NCBI RefSeq assembly: GCF_003815535.1
Contig: NZ_RPFZ01000001.1
Span: 62,001 to 126,000 of the forward strand
Length of the DNA: 64,000 nt
Reading direction: 5' to 3'
DNA from: Aurantiacibacter spongiae
Lineage (GTDB): Bacteria > Pseudomonadota > Alphaproteobacteria > Sphingomonadales > Sphingomonadaceae
The translations under genes and the position numbers were made by a program. This document shows positions 35,177 to 44,152 of the stretch, one piece after another. The notes below the pieces were generated by a model. The model did no database searches. It had not been told where the DNA came from and saw nothing but the letters and a program-made list of their open reading frames with translations. How positions within the stretch are numbered: the stretch's first letter is position 1; each line of letters opens with the position of its first letter.

Positions 35177-36496
35177 TCACGCCACCAGGGCCAGCGGTGC
35201 CTCGACGAGTTCCTTGAACACCTTCATCAACTGCGCCCCGTCCGCCCCGTCTATGGCGCGGTGGTCGAAGCTGCCGGTGGCGGACATGACCGTCGCGATC
35301 TGCAAGGCGTCGTCGACCACATAGGGCCGCTTCTCTCCGGCGCCGATCGCCATGATCATCGCCTGGGGCGGGTTTATGACCGCCTCGAACTGCTTGATGC
35401 CGAACATGCCCATGTTGGAAAGGCTGGCGGTGCCGCCCTGATATTCTTCGGGAGCCAGCTTGCCATCCTTCGCGCGAACGGCGAGATCCTTCATTTCCGA
35501 GCTGATCGCGCTCACCGCCTTGCCGCCCGCATCCTTCACGATGGGCGTGATGAGCCCGTTGGGAATGGATACCGCGACGGCAATGTCGGCGCGGCTGAAC
35601 TTCAGCATGGTGTCGCCGGCGAACTGCACGTTGCAGGCGGGCACCTGCTCCAGCGATCGGGCGAGCGCCTTGATGAGCAGGTCGTTGACCGACAGCTTCA
35701 CCCCGCTCGGCTCCAGCGCGGCGTTCAGCTCCCCACGCAGCTTGAGCAGCGCATCGAGACGGATATCCACCGTGAGGTAGATATGCGGCACCTGCTGCTT
35801 GGATTCGGTCAGGCGGCGCGCGATGGTCTTGCGCATGCCGGACAGCTTTTCCGCCTCGTGCGGGATGCCGAAATCCTGGCCCTGGCCGGGTGCGGGCGCG
35901 GCGGCCGGCGTCGGCACGGGCGCGGCGACAGGCGCGGCCTTCGCGGCGCCGGCGCCGGCGCCCTCCACATCGGCCTTCACGATGCGTCCGTTGGGACCGC
36001 TGCCCTCCACGCCCGACAGGTCGATACCCTTCTGCTCGGCGATACGCCGCGCCAGCGGAGATGCGACGATGCGGTCGCCCGAGGGGGCCGGGGCGGATGC
36101 GGATTGCCGCGCGGGAGAGGGCGTCGGGGCCGGTCCGGCGGCGGGAGCAGGCGCGGGGGCGGGCGCAGGCGCGGGCGGTTCCGATGCCTCGTCCTCCTTC
36201 GCCGCGGGCGCCGCGCCGCCATCACCCATCGGCTCGACCTCGCCTGCGTCCTCGCCCTCGTCGGCGAGCGTGGCGATGACGGTGCCGACCTTAACGCCTT
36301 CGGTCCCCTCCTCCACCTGAATGTGGGCGATCGTGCCCTCGTCCACCGCCTCGAATTCCATCGTCGCCTTGTCGGTTTCGATCTCGGCCATGATGTCGCC
36401 CGAGGAGACCCGGTCGCCGACCTTCACCAGCCACCTGGCTAGCGTGCCCTCCTCCATCGTGGGCGAGAGGGCGGGCATCTTGATGGCGGTGGGCAT
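35177..36496 (-). CDS. pdhC: Pyruvate dehydrogenase E2, dihydrolipoyl acetyltransferase
   Basis: E2 is the core of the pyruvate dehydrogenase complex and transfers acetyl from its lipoyl arm to CoA. The 439-residue protein has one lipoyl domain with the lipoylated Lys in ETDKATMEF near residue 43, and an Ala/Pro-rich flexible linker (about 85-135). A subunit-binding domain lies near 140-175 ([19 protein letters not shown]), followed by the catalytic domain with HRAIDG near the C-terminus. The E1 genes are not adjacent. The ATG at 36496 begins the lipoyl domain; the upstream frame runs into the intergenic region. It is divergent from the stress-protein gene. Confidence 0.95.
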   Translation of the reverse strand: MPTAIKMPALSPTMEEGTLARWLVKVGDRVSSGDIMAEIETDKATMEFEAVDEGTIAHIQVEEGTEGVKVGTVIATLADEGEDAGEVEPMGDGGAAPAAKEDEASEPPAPAPAPAPAPAAGPAPTPSPARQSASAPAPSGDRIVASPLARRIAEQKGIDLSGVEGSGPNGRIVKADVEGAGAGAAKAAPVAAPVPTPAAAPAPGQGQDFGIPHEAEKLSGMRKTIARRLTESKQQVPHIYLTVDIRLDALLKLRGELNAALEPSGVKLSVNDLLIKALARSLEQVPACNVQFAGDTMLKFSRADIAVAVSIPNGLITPIVKDAGGKAVSAISSEMKDLAVRAKDGKLAPEEYQGGTASLSNMGMFGIKQFEAVINPPQAMIMAIGAGEKRPYVVDDALQIATVMSATGSFDHRAIDGADGAQLMKVFKELVEAPLALVA

Positions 36497-36623
36497 GGGT
36501 GTCTGGCATCCTTGCGGTCGAATTGGCGTATGCGCGTTCCTTGGCCAATTTGCCGGTGCGGGGCAAGGCAGTCTTGCGCCGCGCGGGCTTTCCCCCGATA
36601 CCGGCGCGAAACGGGGGAGAGCC

Positions 36624-37076
36624 ATGCGCGTCTATCTGACGATCATCGACGAGACGGAGGAAGCGCGAGTCGCCCTGCGCTTTGCCGCCCGCCGCGCGGC
36701 GAAGACCGGCGGCGTGGTGCATCTGCTGGCGCTGGTGCCGAAACAGGCGTTCAACGCCTTCGGGGGCATCCAGGCGACCATCGAGGAGGAAGCGCGCGAC
36801 CGGGCGGAAGTGCTGGCCAATTCCGCCGCGGGAGAACTGATGCACGAAAGCGGCAAGATGCCGCAGATCGCGGTCCGTGTGGGGGAAAGCAAGACGGTGA
36901 TCGCCGATTACCTCGCCGAACATCCCGAGGTCGCCGCCCTGGTGCTCGGCGCCGCGTCGGAAGGTGGGCCCGGACCGCTCGTGACGCACTTTTCGGGCAG
37001 CGTCGGCAGCCTGCCCTGCCCGCTTTTCATCGTGCCGGGCAATCTTTCCGTGGAAGAGATCGACCGGTTGAGCTGA
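36624..37076 (+). CDS. Universal stress protein (UspA family)
   Basis: The 150-residue protein has the UspA alpha/beta fold. It begins with the strand MRVYLTIID, and ends with the nucleotide-loop-like segment VLGAASEGG then [16 protein letters not shown], which approximates the G-2x-G-9x-G-S ATP motif. Its role under stress is known only at family level. GGGGGAGA precedes the ATG. It is divergent from pdhC (127 bases between) and converges with the peroxiredoxin-like gene 13 bases away. Confidence 0.92.
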   Translation: MRVYLTIIDETEEARVALRFAARRAAKTGGVVHLLALVPKQAFNAFGGIQATIEEEARDRAEVLANSAAGELMHESGKMPQIAVRVGESKTVIADYLAEHPEVAALVLGAASEGGPGPLVTHFSGSVGSLPCPLFIVPGNLSVEEIDRLS

Positions 37077-37089
37077 CCGCTGCCCGCGA

Positions 37090-37605
37090 TCAGGTGCGCG
37101 TGCCGCGCGCCGGGTAATCCTTGTCCTTGATGACCTTCACCCCGTCCAGCAGCTGATCGATGGAGGGACGGGTGAACGGCGCGCTCTGCACCTGCGCCAT
37201 GTAGACGGTGCCATCCGGTCGGATCAGGAACATGCCCGGTTCGCTGAACACGTCCGGTTCGTCGGTCCCCTCGCGCTTCTGCGAGATATACAGGCCGTAT
37301 TCGCGCGCCTTGTCCTCGCTCAAATCGTAGACGAGCGGCAGGTCGCCGGTCTTCCAGTCCGAATCCACCGTCATCGCGCGATCCTTGTCGTCCATGCTGA
37401 TGGCGAAGGGCGAAAGGCCCGCCCCGGTGATCTCGTCCAGACGCGAGCCGATTTCCTCAAGGTAGCTCTTGCAGACCGGGCAGTGCCGCCCGCGATAGAA
37501 GATCAGCCATGTGAACAGATCGGGCGACTGGTCCGCGAGGACGAATTTCGCCTGGATCGTCAGCGGCAGGTCGATGGCGGGGGCGGGCTGGTTGGGTTTG
37601 AGCAT
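37090..37605 (-). CDS. Peroxiredoxin-like (AhpC/TSA family) protein
   Basis: The 171-residue thioredoxin-fold protein carries the redox motif RGRHCPVCKSYL near residue 42, with a CPVC pair rather than the TPxxTxxC of typical peroxiredoxins. It belongs to the AhpC/TSA-like group with a CxxC centre; whether it acts as peroxidase or disulfide reductase is open. No signal peptide is seen, so it is cytoplasmic. It lies 47 bases after rnr on the same strand and converges with the stress-protein gene. Confidence 0.9.
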   Translation of the reverse strand: MLKPNQPAPAIDLPLTIQAKFVLADQSPDLFTWLIFYRGRHCPVCKSYLEEIGSRLDEITGAGLSPFAISMDDKDRAMTVDSDWKTGDLPLVYDLSEDKAREYGLYISQKREGTDEPDVFSEPGMFLIRPDGTVYMAQVQSAPFTRPSIDQLLDGVKVIKDKDYPARGTRT

Positions 37606-37652
37606 GTCGTCTCCTTCTGCCCTACCAGCGCGCGCGAGCGCTATGCGTTCCG

Positions 37653-39971
37653 TTACTTCTTCGTCCGTCCGCGGCCCTGATGGCGGATATTGCCGGGCCG
37701 GCCGCGCTTGTTCACCTGGTGCTTGCCCCGCGCATCCTTGCGGGGGCCGCGGTGCTTCTGGCTTCGCGATTTCCTGTCCGGCCAGTCGCCGCGCGGCTCG
37801 ACCTTGCGGCCATCGCTGTCCGGTACGTCGAACTTGAGCGCGCCGGTCAGCGGATTGGCCTCGCTCAGCTTGAGTTGCAGCACGTCGCCCACGGTGTAGC
37901 TCGTCCCGCTCTGCTCGCCGGTCAGCGAATGCGCGCCCTCGTCATAGGCGTAGTATTCGCGGCCCAGCGTGCTGACGGGCACCAGCCCGTCCCCACCGAG
38001 GCCGACAATGGTGGCGAAGAAGCCGAATTTCTGGACCCCGGTGATACGGGTTTCGAACGTCTCGCCCACGCGCGCGGAAAGCCATGCGGCGACGTAGCGG
38101 TCGACGGTGTCGCGTTCGGCCTCCATCGCCCGGCGCTCGGTATGGCTGATCGCCTCGGTGATCTTGCCGAGGTCGTCGCGGTCCCGGTCGGCCAAGCCCG
38201 AACTCGCGGGGATGGCGCCCCCGGGTTTCGGCTGCTCCAGCCCGAACGCATCGACCAGCGCGCGGTGGACGAGCAGATCGGCGTAACGGCGGATGGGCGA
38301 GGTGAAGTGGGCATAGCTGCCCAGCGCCAACCCGAAATGGCCGGCATTGGCGGGGCCGTAATAGGCCTGCGTCTGGCTGCGCAGAACCGACTCCATCACC
38401 AGCGCCTTTTCGGCCGGATCGTCTCCCACGTCCTTGATCATGCGGTTGAACAGACCCGGCGTGATGACCTGTCCGAGTGCGAGATTGCGGCCGATGGATT
38501 CGAAATAGTCCTTCAGCGACACCAGCTTCTCGCGCGTGGGCGGCTCGTGAATGCGGTAGACGACCGGGCTGGCCCTGCTTTCGAGCGCCTTGGCCGCCGC
38601 GACGTTGGCGGAGATCATGAAATCCTCCACCACCCGGTGCGCGTCGAGCCGTTCGCGCACGGCGATTTCGGCAATGCGACCCTTCTCGTCCAGCACCACC
38701 CTGCGTTCGGGCAGGTCGAGGTCGAGCGGATCGCGGTCGCTGCGGGCAGACGCCAGCGCCCTCCAAGCGGCCCACAGGTTCTTCAGGTTTTCACCGGCGC
38801 TGCCATCGTCGATCCGCGCCTGCGCGTCCTCGTAGGCGACCACCTGTTCGATGCGGACCACGGCGCGGGTAAAACGCCAGTCGGAGATACGCCCGTCCTT
38901 GTCGATGCGGAAGCGGCAGGCCATCGCCGCGCGGTCTTCCCCCTCGCCCAGCGAACAGACGTCGGAGCTCAGCACCTCGGGCAGCATGGGCACGACCCGG
39001 TCGGGGAAATAGACGGAATTGCCCCGCTTTCTCGCCTCCCGGTCGAGATCGCTGCCGGGGCGCACGTAATAGGATACGTCGGCGATAGCGACGAGCGCGT
39101 CGAACCCGCCCTTGCCATCGGGCTCGGCCCAGATCGCATCGTCGTGATCGCGGGCGTCCGCCGGGTCGATGGCGACGATGGGCAGGTGCCGCAGATCCTC
39201 CCGCTTGTCGGTCGTGACGGGCAGTTTGGCTGCCGCCTGCGCCTCGTCCAGCACGTCCTGCGGGAAGATGTGCGGGATGTCGAACTTGTGAATGGCGATG
39301 AGCGAATAGCTCTTGGGCGCCAGCGGATCGCCCAGTACCTGCGTGACCTTGACGCCCGAATTGCGGCCCTTGCCGACCGGTTCGGCGAGCACGAGGTTGC
39401 CCTCCTCCGCCTCGCCCGGATCGCTGACCCTGGCGCTGGAGCGGATCTTCTTGTCCACCGGCGCGAGCCAGGCCTTGCCGCCCCCGTCGATCTCTATGAC
39501 GCCCAGCATCGCTTCCTCGCGCGCGGGCAGCTTCTTCATGGGATGGGCGATCCAGCTGGCCTTTTCGCCGACGCCGTGCTCCTCGGTCCGGGCGAGGATG
39601 CGGTCGCCCTTGTGCAGGGCCGCGCGCTTCTTCTTGCCGGTCTTTTCAACCACCCGCAGGCGCGGCGGCGCACCGCCGTCGTCCGGCTGCCAACTTTCCG
39701 GAACGGCGACCGGCTCGCCATCGTCGATGTCGACGATCTTGAGTACCGTAACCTTGGGCACTCCTCCCATGCGGGTATAGGCGCTCTTGTTGCCGTCGAT
39801 CAGGCCTTCCTCGGCCATGTCCTTCAGCAGCGCCTTGAGCGCGATCTTTTCCTGTCCCTTGAGGCCGAAATGTTTCGCGATTTCGCGCTTGCCGGTTTCC
39901 TTTTCGGCAGCGCGGATGAAGTGGAGGATCTGATCCCTGTCGGGCAGACCCTGGAATTTATCTGATTTCAT
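37653..39971 (-). CDS. rnr: Ribonuclease R
   Basis: RNase R is a processive 3'-5' exoribonuclease able to degrade structured RNA, including defective rRNA and mRNA. The 772-residue protein has an N-terminal winged-helix region, cold-shock domains (about 65-240), and the RNB catalytic domain with the acidic cluster IDPADARDHDDAI near residue 272. An S1 domain (about 635-715) and a basic Lys/Arg/Gly tail follow. All expected parts are present. A large opposite-strand open frame over it is a shadow. Confidence 0.97.
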   Translation of the reverse strand: MKSDKFQGLPDRDQILHFIRAAEKETGKREIAKHFGLKGQEKIALKALLKDMAEEGLIDGNKSAYTRMGGVPKVTVLKIVDIDDGEPVAVPESWQPDDGGAPPRLRVVEKTGKKKRAALHKGDRILARTEEHGVGEKASWIAHPMKKLPAREEAMLGVIEIDGGGKAWLAPVDKKIRSSARVSDPGEAEEGNLVLAEPVGKGRNSGVKVTQVLGDPLAPKSYSLIAIHKFDIPHIFPQDVLDEAQAAAKLPVTTDKREDLRHLPIVAIDPADARDHDDAIWAEPDGKGGFDALVAIADVSYYVRPGSDLDREARKRGNSVYFPDRVVPMLPEVLSSDVCSLGEGEDRAAMACRFRIDKDGRISDWRFTRAVVRIEQVVAYEDAQARIDDGSAGENLKNLWAAWRALASARSDRDPLDLDLPERRVVLDEKGRIAEIAVRERLDAHRVVEDFMISANVAAAKALESRASPVVYRIHEPPTREKLVSLKDYFESIGRNLALGQVITPGLFNRMIKDVGDDPAEKALVMESVLRSQTQAYYGPANAGHFGLALGSYAHFTSPIRRYADLLVHRALVDAFGLEQPKPGGAIPASSGLADRDRDDLGKITEAISHTERRAMEAERDTVDRYVAAWLSARVGETFETRITGVQKFGFFATIVGLGGDGLVPVSTLGREYYAYDEGAHSLTGEQSGTSYTVGDVLQLKLSEANPLTGALKFDVPDSDGRKVEPRGDWPDRKSRSQKHRGPRKDARGKHQVNKRGRPGNIRHQGRGRTKK

Positions 39972-40024
39972 GCCTTCTCAGGTAGGCACGCAGACCCCCT
40001 TCGGCAATGGTGCGACCGGCCCCT

Positions 40025-41461
40025 TCAGTCCTGCGTTGATTCCGGCAGCGGGCTGAACGCGCCGCCGGGAACGGCGCTGGCGACGGGACTTTCCACGCCA
40101 TCAGCCGAAACCGAACTGAGGCCGAAGATCCAGTCGTCGCCGCGCAGCGTGGGCACTGTCACGGTGATGTCGTCATGCGTCCAGACGATGCGGGGGCGCT
40201 CGACGCCGTTGTCGCGCCCCTCCATCGTGATCGGAACGCCGCCCTCGGGAACATCCTCCTGCCGGATAGTGAGGAACGGCTCGTCCTCCCAGTATGGCGC
40301 GTCGGTGCGGCGCTTGTAGAAATTGTAGGACGCGGCCCCCTCCACCGGCGCCCAGGTGAACTCGACATCGGGCCGCACGATGCCATCCACCGTTACCGCC
40401 GGCGGCATGGGAGCGGCTGCCAGCTTCTCGGCGGCGCGCACGTTCAGGCGCGTGACCTTGGCAAGATAGGGAAAGTCCATCTCGTCAACCGTGTCGCCAT
40501 AGGTCACACCGTCCTCGGTCCGCAGATCCTGATGCTGGTGCTCGTAATCTTCGATGGCGACGGAAAAGCGGATGGCGGGAAAGCCGCGGTCGAGGAACGG
40601 CAGGTGGTCGCCGCCCCGTCCCATGCGGTCGCTGCGCCAGGTCTGGCGGACGTCGAGACCCTGCGGATCGCCTTCGGCCAGACCGTCGAGATAGCGCGAG
40701 AGGTTGCGGCTGGGGCTGTCGTTCCCCCCGCCCCGGCTGCGCATGGCGGCCCGCACCTGATCGTCCGCATCGGCGCGGATACCTTCGGAAAAGACGCGCA
40801 CATGGGCATCGTCGCACACGCCGTCGCTGCCGCACGATCCGCCGACGACGTCGTTGTTGAGCACCGCCTTGACCGTCCAGCCCTGCTCCGCCGCATACTC
40901 GGCCATCAGGTTACCGCCATAGAGGCCCTGCTCCTCGCCGGAGAGCAGCGCGTAGACGATGGTGCCCGGGTAGTCGTGGCCGCTCAGGACGCGCGCCGCC
41001 TCCAGCGTGAGGGCGCTGCCGCTGGCATTGTCGTTGGCGCCTGGCGCATCGACCTGCGCGTCCATGACGTCGGAGCCGCGCGAATCGATGTGGCCCTGGA
41101 TGATGACGACCTCGTTCGGCCGCTCCGTCCCGCGCTGGATGGCGACGGCGTTACGGATCCGCACGGGTTCGGGAATGCGGTTGCCCGTCACCCGGTCCTC
41201 GATGAAGAGGGTTTCCAGGCACCCTCCGCAGGCGGCTGAAGCCTCGTCGAACTGCCCCAGTCCCCACTCGATCGCCGCGCCGATGCCGCGTTCGGGATCG
41301 GTCTGGCTGGATAGCGTGTGGCGCGTGCCGAACGCCACCATCCGCTCGACATCGGCGCGCAACCGCGCCTCGCTGACGGCGGCGGCGGGGTCGTCCTGGG
41401 CACAGGCGGGGGAAGCGGCGGCGGCGGCGAGCAGGCTCGCGATCGTGATTGTGTTTCGCAT
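40025..41461 (-). CDS. Exported M28-family zinc aminopeptidase
   Basis: The 478-residue protein has a signal peptide (cleavage near ACA, residue 20). The M28 zinc site is visible: HIDSRG near residue 137, GANDNASG (bridging Asp), LSGEEQGLYG (catalytic Glu and Glu ligand), and a later DHLPF-type segment near 290. A beta-rich C-terminal part of about 110 residues probably forms an extra domain. It likely releases N-terminal residues from peptides in the periplasm or outside. The ATG at 41461 precedes the signal peptide. It diverges from the M3 peptidase gene. Confidence 0.92.
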   Translation of the reverse strand: MRNTITIASLLAAAAASPACAQDDPAAAVSEARLRADVERMVAFGTRHTLSSQTDPERGIGAAIEWGLGQFDEASAACGGCLETLFIEDRVTGNRIPEPVRIRNAVAIQRGTERPNEVVIIQGHIDSRGSDVMDAQVDAPGANDNASGSALTLEAARVLSGHDYPGTIVYALLSGEEQGLYGGNLMAEYAAEQGWTVKAVLNNDVVGGSCGSDGVCDDAHVRVFSEGIRADADDQVRAAMRSRGGGNDSPSRNLSRYLDGLAEGDPQGLDVRQTWRSDRMGRGGDHLPFLDRGFPAIRFSVAIEDYEHQHQDLRTEDGVTYGDTVDEMDFPYLAKVTRLNVRAAEKLAAAPMPPAVTVDGIVRPDVEFTWAPVEGAASYNFYKRRTDAPYWEDEPFLTIRQEDVPEGGVPITMEGRDNGVERPRIVWTHDDITVTVPTLRGDDWIFGLSSVSADGVESPVASAVPGGAFSPLPESTQD

Positions 41462-41547
41462 GGCGGGAAAACTTGCGCAAAATCGGGCGCTTGGCAAGGC
41501 TCTGCAACGCGCCGGAACCGCGCGTGGCGGACGGCGGTTTCCTGAGC

Positions 41548-43524
41548 ATGCACGACATGCCCGGCAGCGCCTCGCCCGATCTTCCTCCCGAACCCGGCAC
41601 CGCCCGCGCGGCGATGGGACCGGTCATGGCCAATCCGTCGGCCGCGGACCTGACGGCGCGCTGCGACACCTATCTCGGTCTGGTCGATATCCAGCGCACC
41701 GCGCTCGCCAACGACACGGCGCGGGCGACGGTGGAGAACACGCTGACCCGTTACGACGACATGGCGGCCATGCTTTCGGCCACGCAATCCGAATTCGCGC
41801 TGTACCAGGAGGTTCTCCTGACGGCCGAACTTCGTGACGTCGCGGCGCAGTGCGAGGTGCGGGCCAGCGCGGTCCGGTCCGAGATCAGCCTGTCGCGCGC
41901 GATCTACGACCGCCTCAAGGCGGTGGACGTATCCGAGGCCGACGACGAAACGCGCGCATATCATCGGGATATCCTCGACGAATACGATCGCAGCGGCGTC
42001 GGACTGGATGATGCCGGGCGGGACCGGATGGCGGCCATCAACCGCGAACTGAGCGAGATCAGCATCGCCCTGGCGCGCAACGTCGCCGAGGACGACCGCA
42101 CGCTGCGCGTCACGGAGGACGAACTCGCCGGTCTGCCACAAGATTTCCTCGACGCGCACGCCGCCGACGCGGACGGGCGTATCGCGCTGACCACCGCCAG
42201 CACCGATTACCGTCCCGTCATGTCCTATGCCGACAGCGACGATCTGCGACGCCGTTATCAGGAACTCTACCTTCGCCGCGCCTGGCCCGAGAACGATGCG
42301 CTGCTGCGCCGGTTGTTCGCGTTGCGCCAGGAAAAGGCCGAGCTGCTGGGACGGGAGAACTACGCCGCGCTCAACCTGGAGGGCAAGATGCTCGACCGGC
42401 CCGAGCGGGTGCGCGCGCTGATTGAGCAGACCGCGCAGGCCGCGCGCCCGGTGGCGAAGCGGGATTACGAGCGCAGCCTGTCGGTGCTGAAGGACCAGCG
42501 CCCCGACGCCGACCGGATCGAGCCGTGGCAGACTGCCTGGATCGCGCCCAGGGTGCAGAAGCGCCTGTACGATTACGATCCGCAGGAAGCCCGCCAGTAT
42601 TTCCGCTATGACCGGGTGCGCGACGGGGTGATGCGCCTGACGGAGCGGCTGTTCGGCGTGTCGGTGGTCGAATGGGATACCGACCTGTGGCACCAGGATG
42701 TCGATGCGTTCGAGATGATCGAGGACGGCAAGGTCATCGGGCGCTTCTACCTCGATTCGCATCCGCGCCCCGGCAAGTACACCCATGCCAACCATATCGG
42801 CCTGTACCCCGGCAGCGAGGAACAGCCGCCCGTCTCGGCCATCGTGCAGAACTTGCCGAAGGGCCTGATGGAACACGGTCAGGTCGAGACGTTCCTGCAC
42901 GAATTCGGTCACGGCCTGCACGCCATCTTCGGCAGCTCGCATCGCTGGACCGGGCAACGCTATTCCGCGGTCGAGCGCGATTTCATCGAGGCGCCCAGCC
43001 AGATGCTGGAGAACTGGGTCTATGATTACGCCACGCTGGCGACCTTCGCCGTCAACGATGCGGGAGAGACGATCCCGCGCGATCTGGTCGAGCGGATGAA
43101 TGCGGCGCGCTATTTCAACAAGGGACTGCACGAACTGACCCAGCTCGGCTACGCCAATGTCGCGCTCAACTTCTACAGCCAGCCCGTACCGGATGATCTG
43201 GGCGAAGCGACACGGCGCTGGATCGACGAATACGCGCTGATTCCGCAACCCGATTACTCGCAGATGCAGGCGGCTTTCGGCCATCTCGACGGGTATGGCG
43301 CGAGCTATTACACCTATGGCTGGTCACGGATCATTTCCGAGGATCTGTTCGCCCGCTTCACCGCCGAAGGTCTCGACAATCCGCAGGTCGCGGCCGACTA
43401 TCGCCGCATGGTGCTGCAACCGGGCGGCACGCGCCCGGCGGCGCAATTGCTGCGCGATTTCCTCGGTCGCGACGTGACCCTCGACGCCTTTCGCGCCGAC
43501 ATGGAGCGCGGACTGGCGGGATAG
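41548..43524 (+). CDS. M3-family metallopeptidase (oligopeptidase/Dcp-like)
   Basis: The 658-residue protein has the thimet-oligopeptidase fold with the zinc motif HEFGHGLH near residue 450 and a downstream Glu in the EAPSQMLENW segment. It degrades short peptides. I see no signal peptide from the chosen ATG at 41548, so it is predicted cytoplasmic; a frame 33 codons longer exists but overlaps the divergent M28 signal peptide region. Its C-terminus lies 6 bases from the convergent DUF805 gene. Confidence 0.93.
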   Translation: MHDMPGSASPDLPPEPGTARAAMGPVMANPSAADLTARCDTYLGLVDIQRTALANDTARATVENTLTRYDDMAAMLSATQSEFALYQEVLLTAELRDVAAQCEVRASAVRSEISLSRAIYDRLKAVDVSEADDETRAYHRDILDEYDRSGVGLDDAGRDRMAAINRELSEISIALARNVAEDDRTLRVTEDELAGLPQDFLDAHAADADGRIALTTASTDYRPVMSYADSDDLRRRYQELYLRRAWPENDALLRRLFALRQEKAELLGRENYAALNLEGKMLDRPERVRALIEQTAQAARPVAKRDYERSLSVLKDQRPDADRIEPWQTAWIAPRVQKRLYDYDPQEARQYFRYDRVRDGVMRLTERLFGVSVVEWDTDLWHQDVDAFEMIEDGKVIGRFYLDSHPRPGKYTHANHIGLYPGSEEQPPVSAIVQNLPKGLMEHGQVETFLHEFGHGLHAIFGSSHRWTGQRYSAVERDFIEAPSQMLENWVYDYATLATFAVNDAGETIPRDLVERMNAARYFNKGLHELTQLGYANVALNFYSQPVPDDLGEATRRWIDEYALIPQPDYSQMQAAFGHLDGYGASYYTYGWSRIISEDLFARFTAEGLDNPQVAADYRRMVLQPGGTRPAAQLLRDFLGRDVTLDAFRADMERGLAG

Positions 43525-43530
43525 GCCGGA

Positions 43531-44124
43531 TCAGGCGCCAAGGCGGACCGGCTCCTCGCCGTAGCGATTGGCAGCCGGATCGGACTTCATGACGCCGAAC
43601 GCGATGATGACGACAATCCCCACGATCCCGACGAGGTTGACCCAGCTGGCCGCCATGACCTGCGACTGCATGGCCTCGAGATCCGCAGAACCGCGCGCTG
43701 CCGCGAAGGTCTGCGTCATGCGGGTCAGGGCCTGAAGCCCGACCAGGACGGTGATTGCTTTCGTCGCCAGCGGGATCGCCGCCCACCAGCCCGTCTTCCC
43801 GCTGTCGTGAAGCCGCCGGACGAAGGCCGCGAGGCCCATCAGCGTGACAACCACGCCGACCGCGGCGGAAATGTAGCCCATCGTCACCATCGAACCGGAC
43901 ATCTGCTGCATCATCTGCGCCTCGAGCGTCGCCTGGTCCGCCCCGGACCGCGCCGCCGAGAAGCCCGACGCCATGCTCGACGTCATGACCGGGATACTGA
44001 TGAGAATGCCGATGCCGAATTGCACAATGGCAAGGAACAGCACGTACCACCAGAATGTCGGACGGGCGTCGCGCCCGCTGAAATCGGTCAGGTGCGACAG
44101 GTTGTATTTCACCGCATCGATCAT
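43531..44124 (-). CDS. DUF805 membrane protein
   Basis: The 197-residue protein starts with the DUF805 pattern (MIDAVKYNL, GRDARPTFWWY), followed by four membrane segments and the conserved AFVRRLHDSGKTGWWA near residue 108. Function is unknown. A Met/Gln-rich loop (about 65-95) sits between the first two helices. GGGGAAG precedes the ATG at 44124. The long upstream frame overlaps proS and is a shadow. It follows proS after 28 bases. Confidence 0.92.
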   Translation of the reverse strand: MIDAVKYNLSHLTDFSGRDARPTFWWYVLFLAIVQFGIGILISIPVMTSSMASGFSAARSGADQATLEAQMMQQMSGSMVTMGYISAAVGVVVTLMGLAAFVRRLHDSGKTGWWAAIPLATKAITVLVGLQALTRMTQTFAAARGSADLEAMQSQVMAASWVNLVGIVGIVVIIAFGVMKSDPAANRYGEEPVRLGA

Positions 44125-44152
44125 GGTCTTCCCCTCTCCCGACGCCGTTTCG

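Noticed and set aside
35890-36225. Low-complexity Ala/Pro/Arg repeats in the pdhC region
   Set aside because: This is the flexible Ala/Pro linker of the E2 subunit, not a separate repeat element or gene.
37680-39965. 761-codon plus-strand open frame over rnr
   Set aside because: Antisense shadow of rnr; no recognisable domain.
41188-43284. 698-codon minus-strand open frame over the M3 peptidase
   Set aside because: Antisense shadow; the plus strand has the HEFGH zinc motif in a complete protein.
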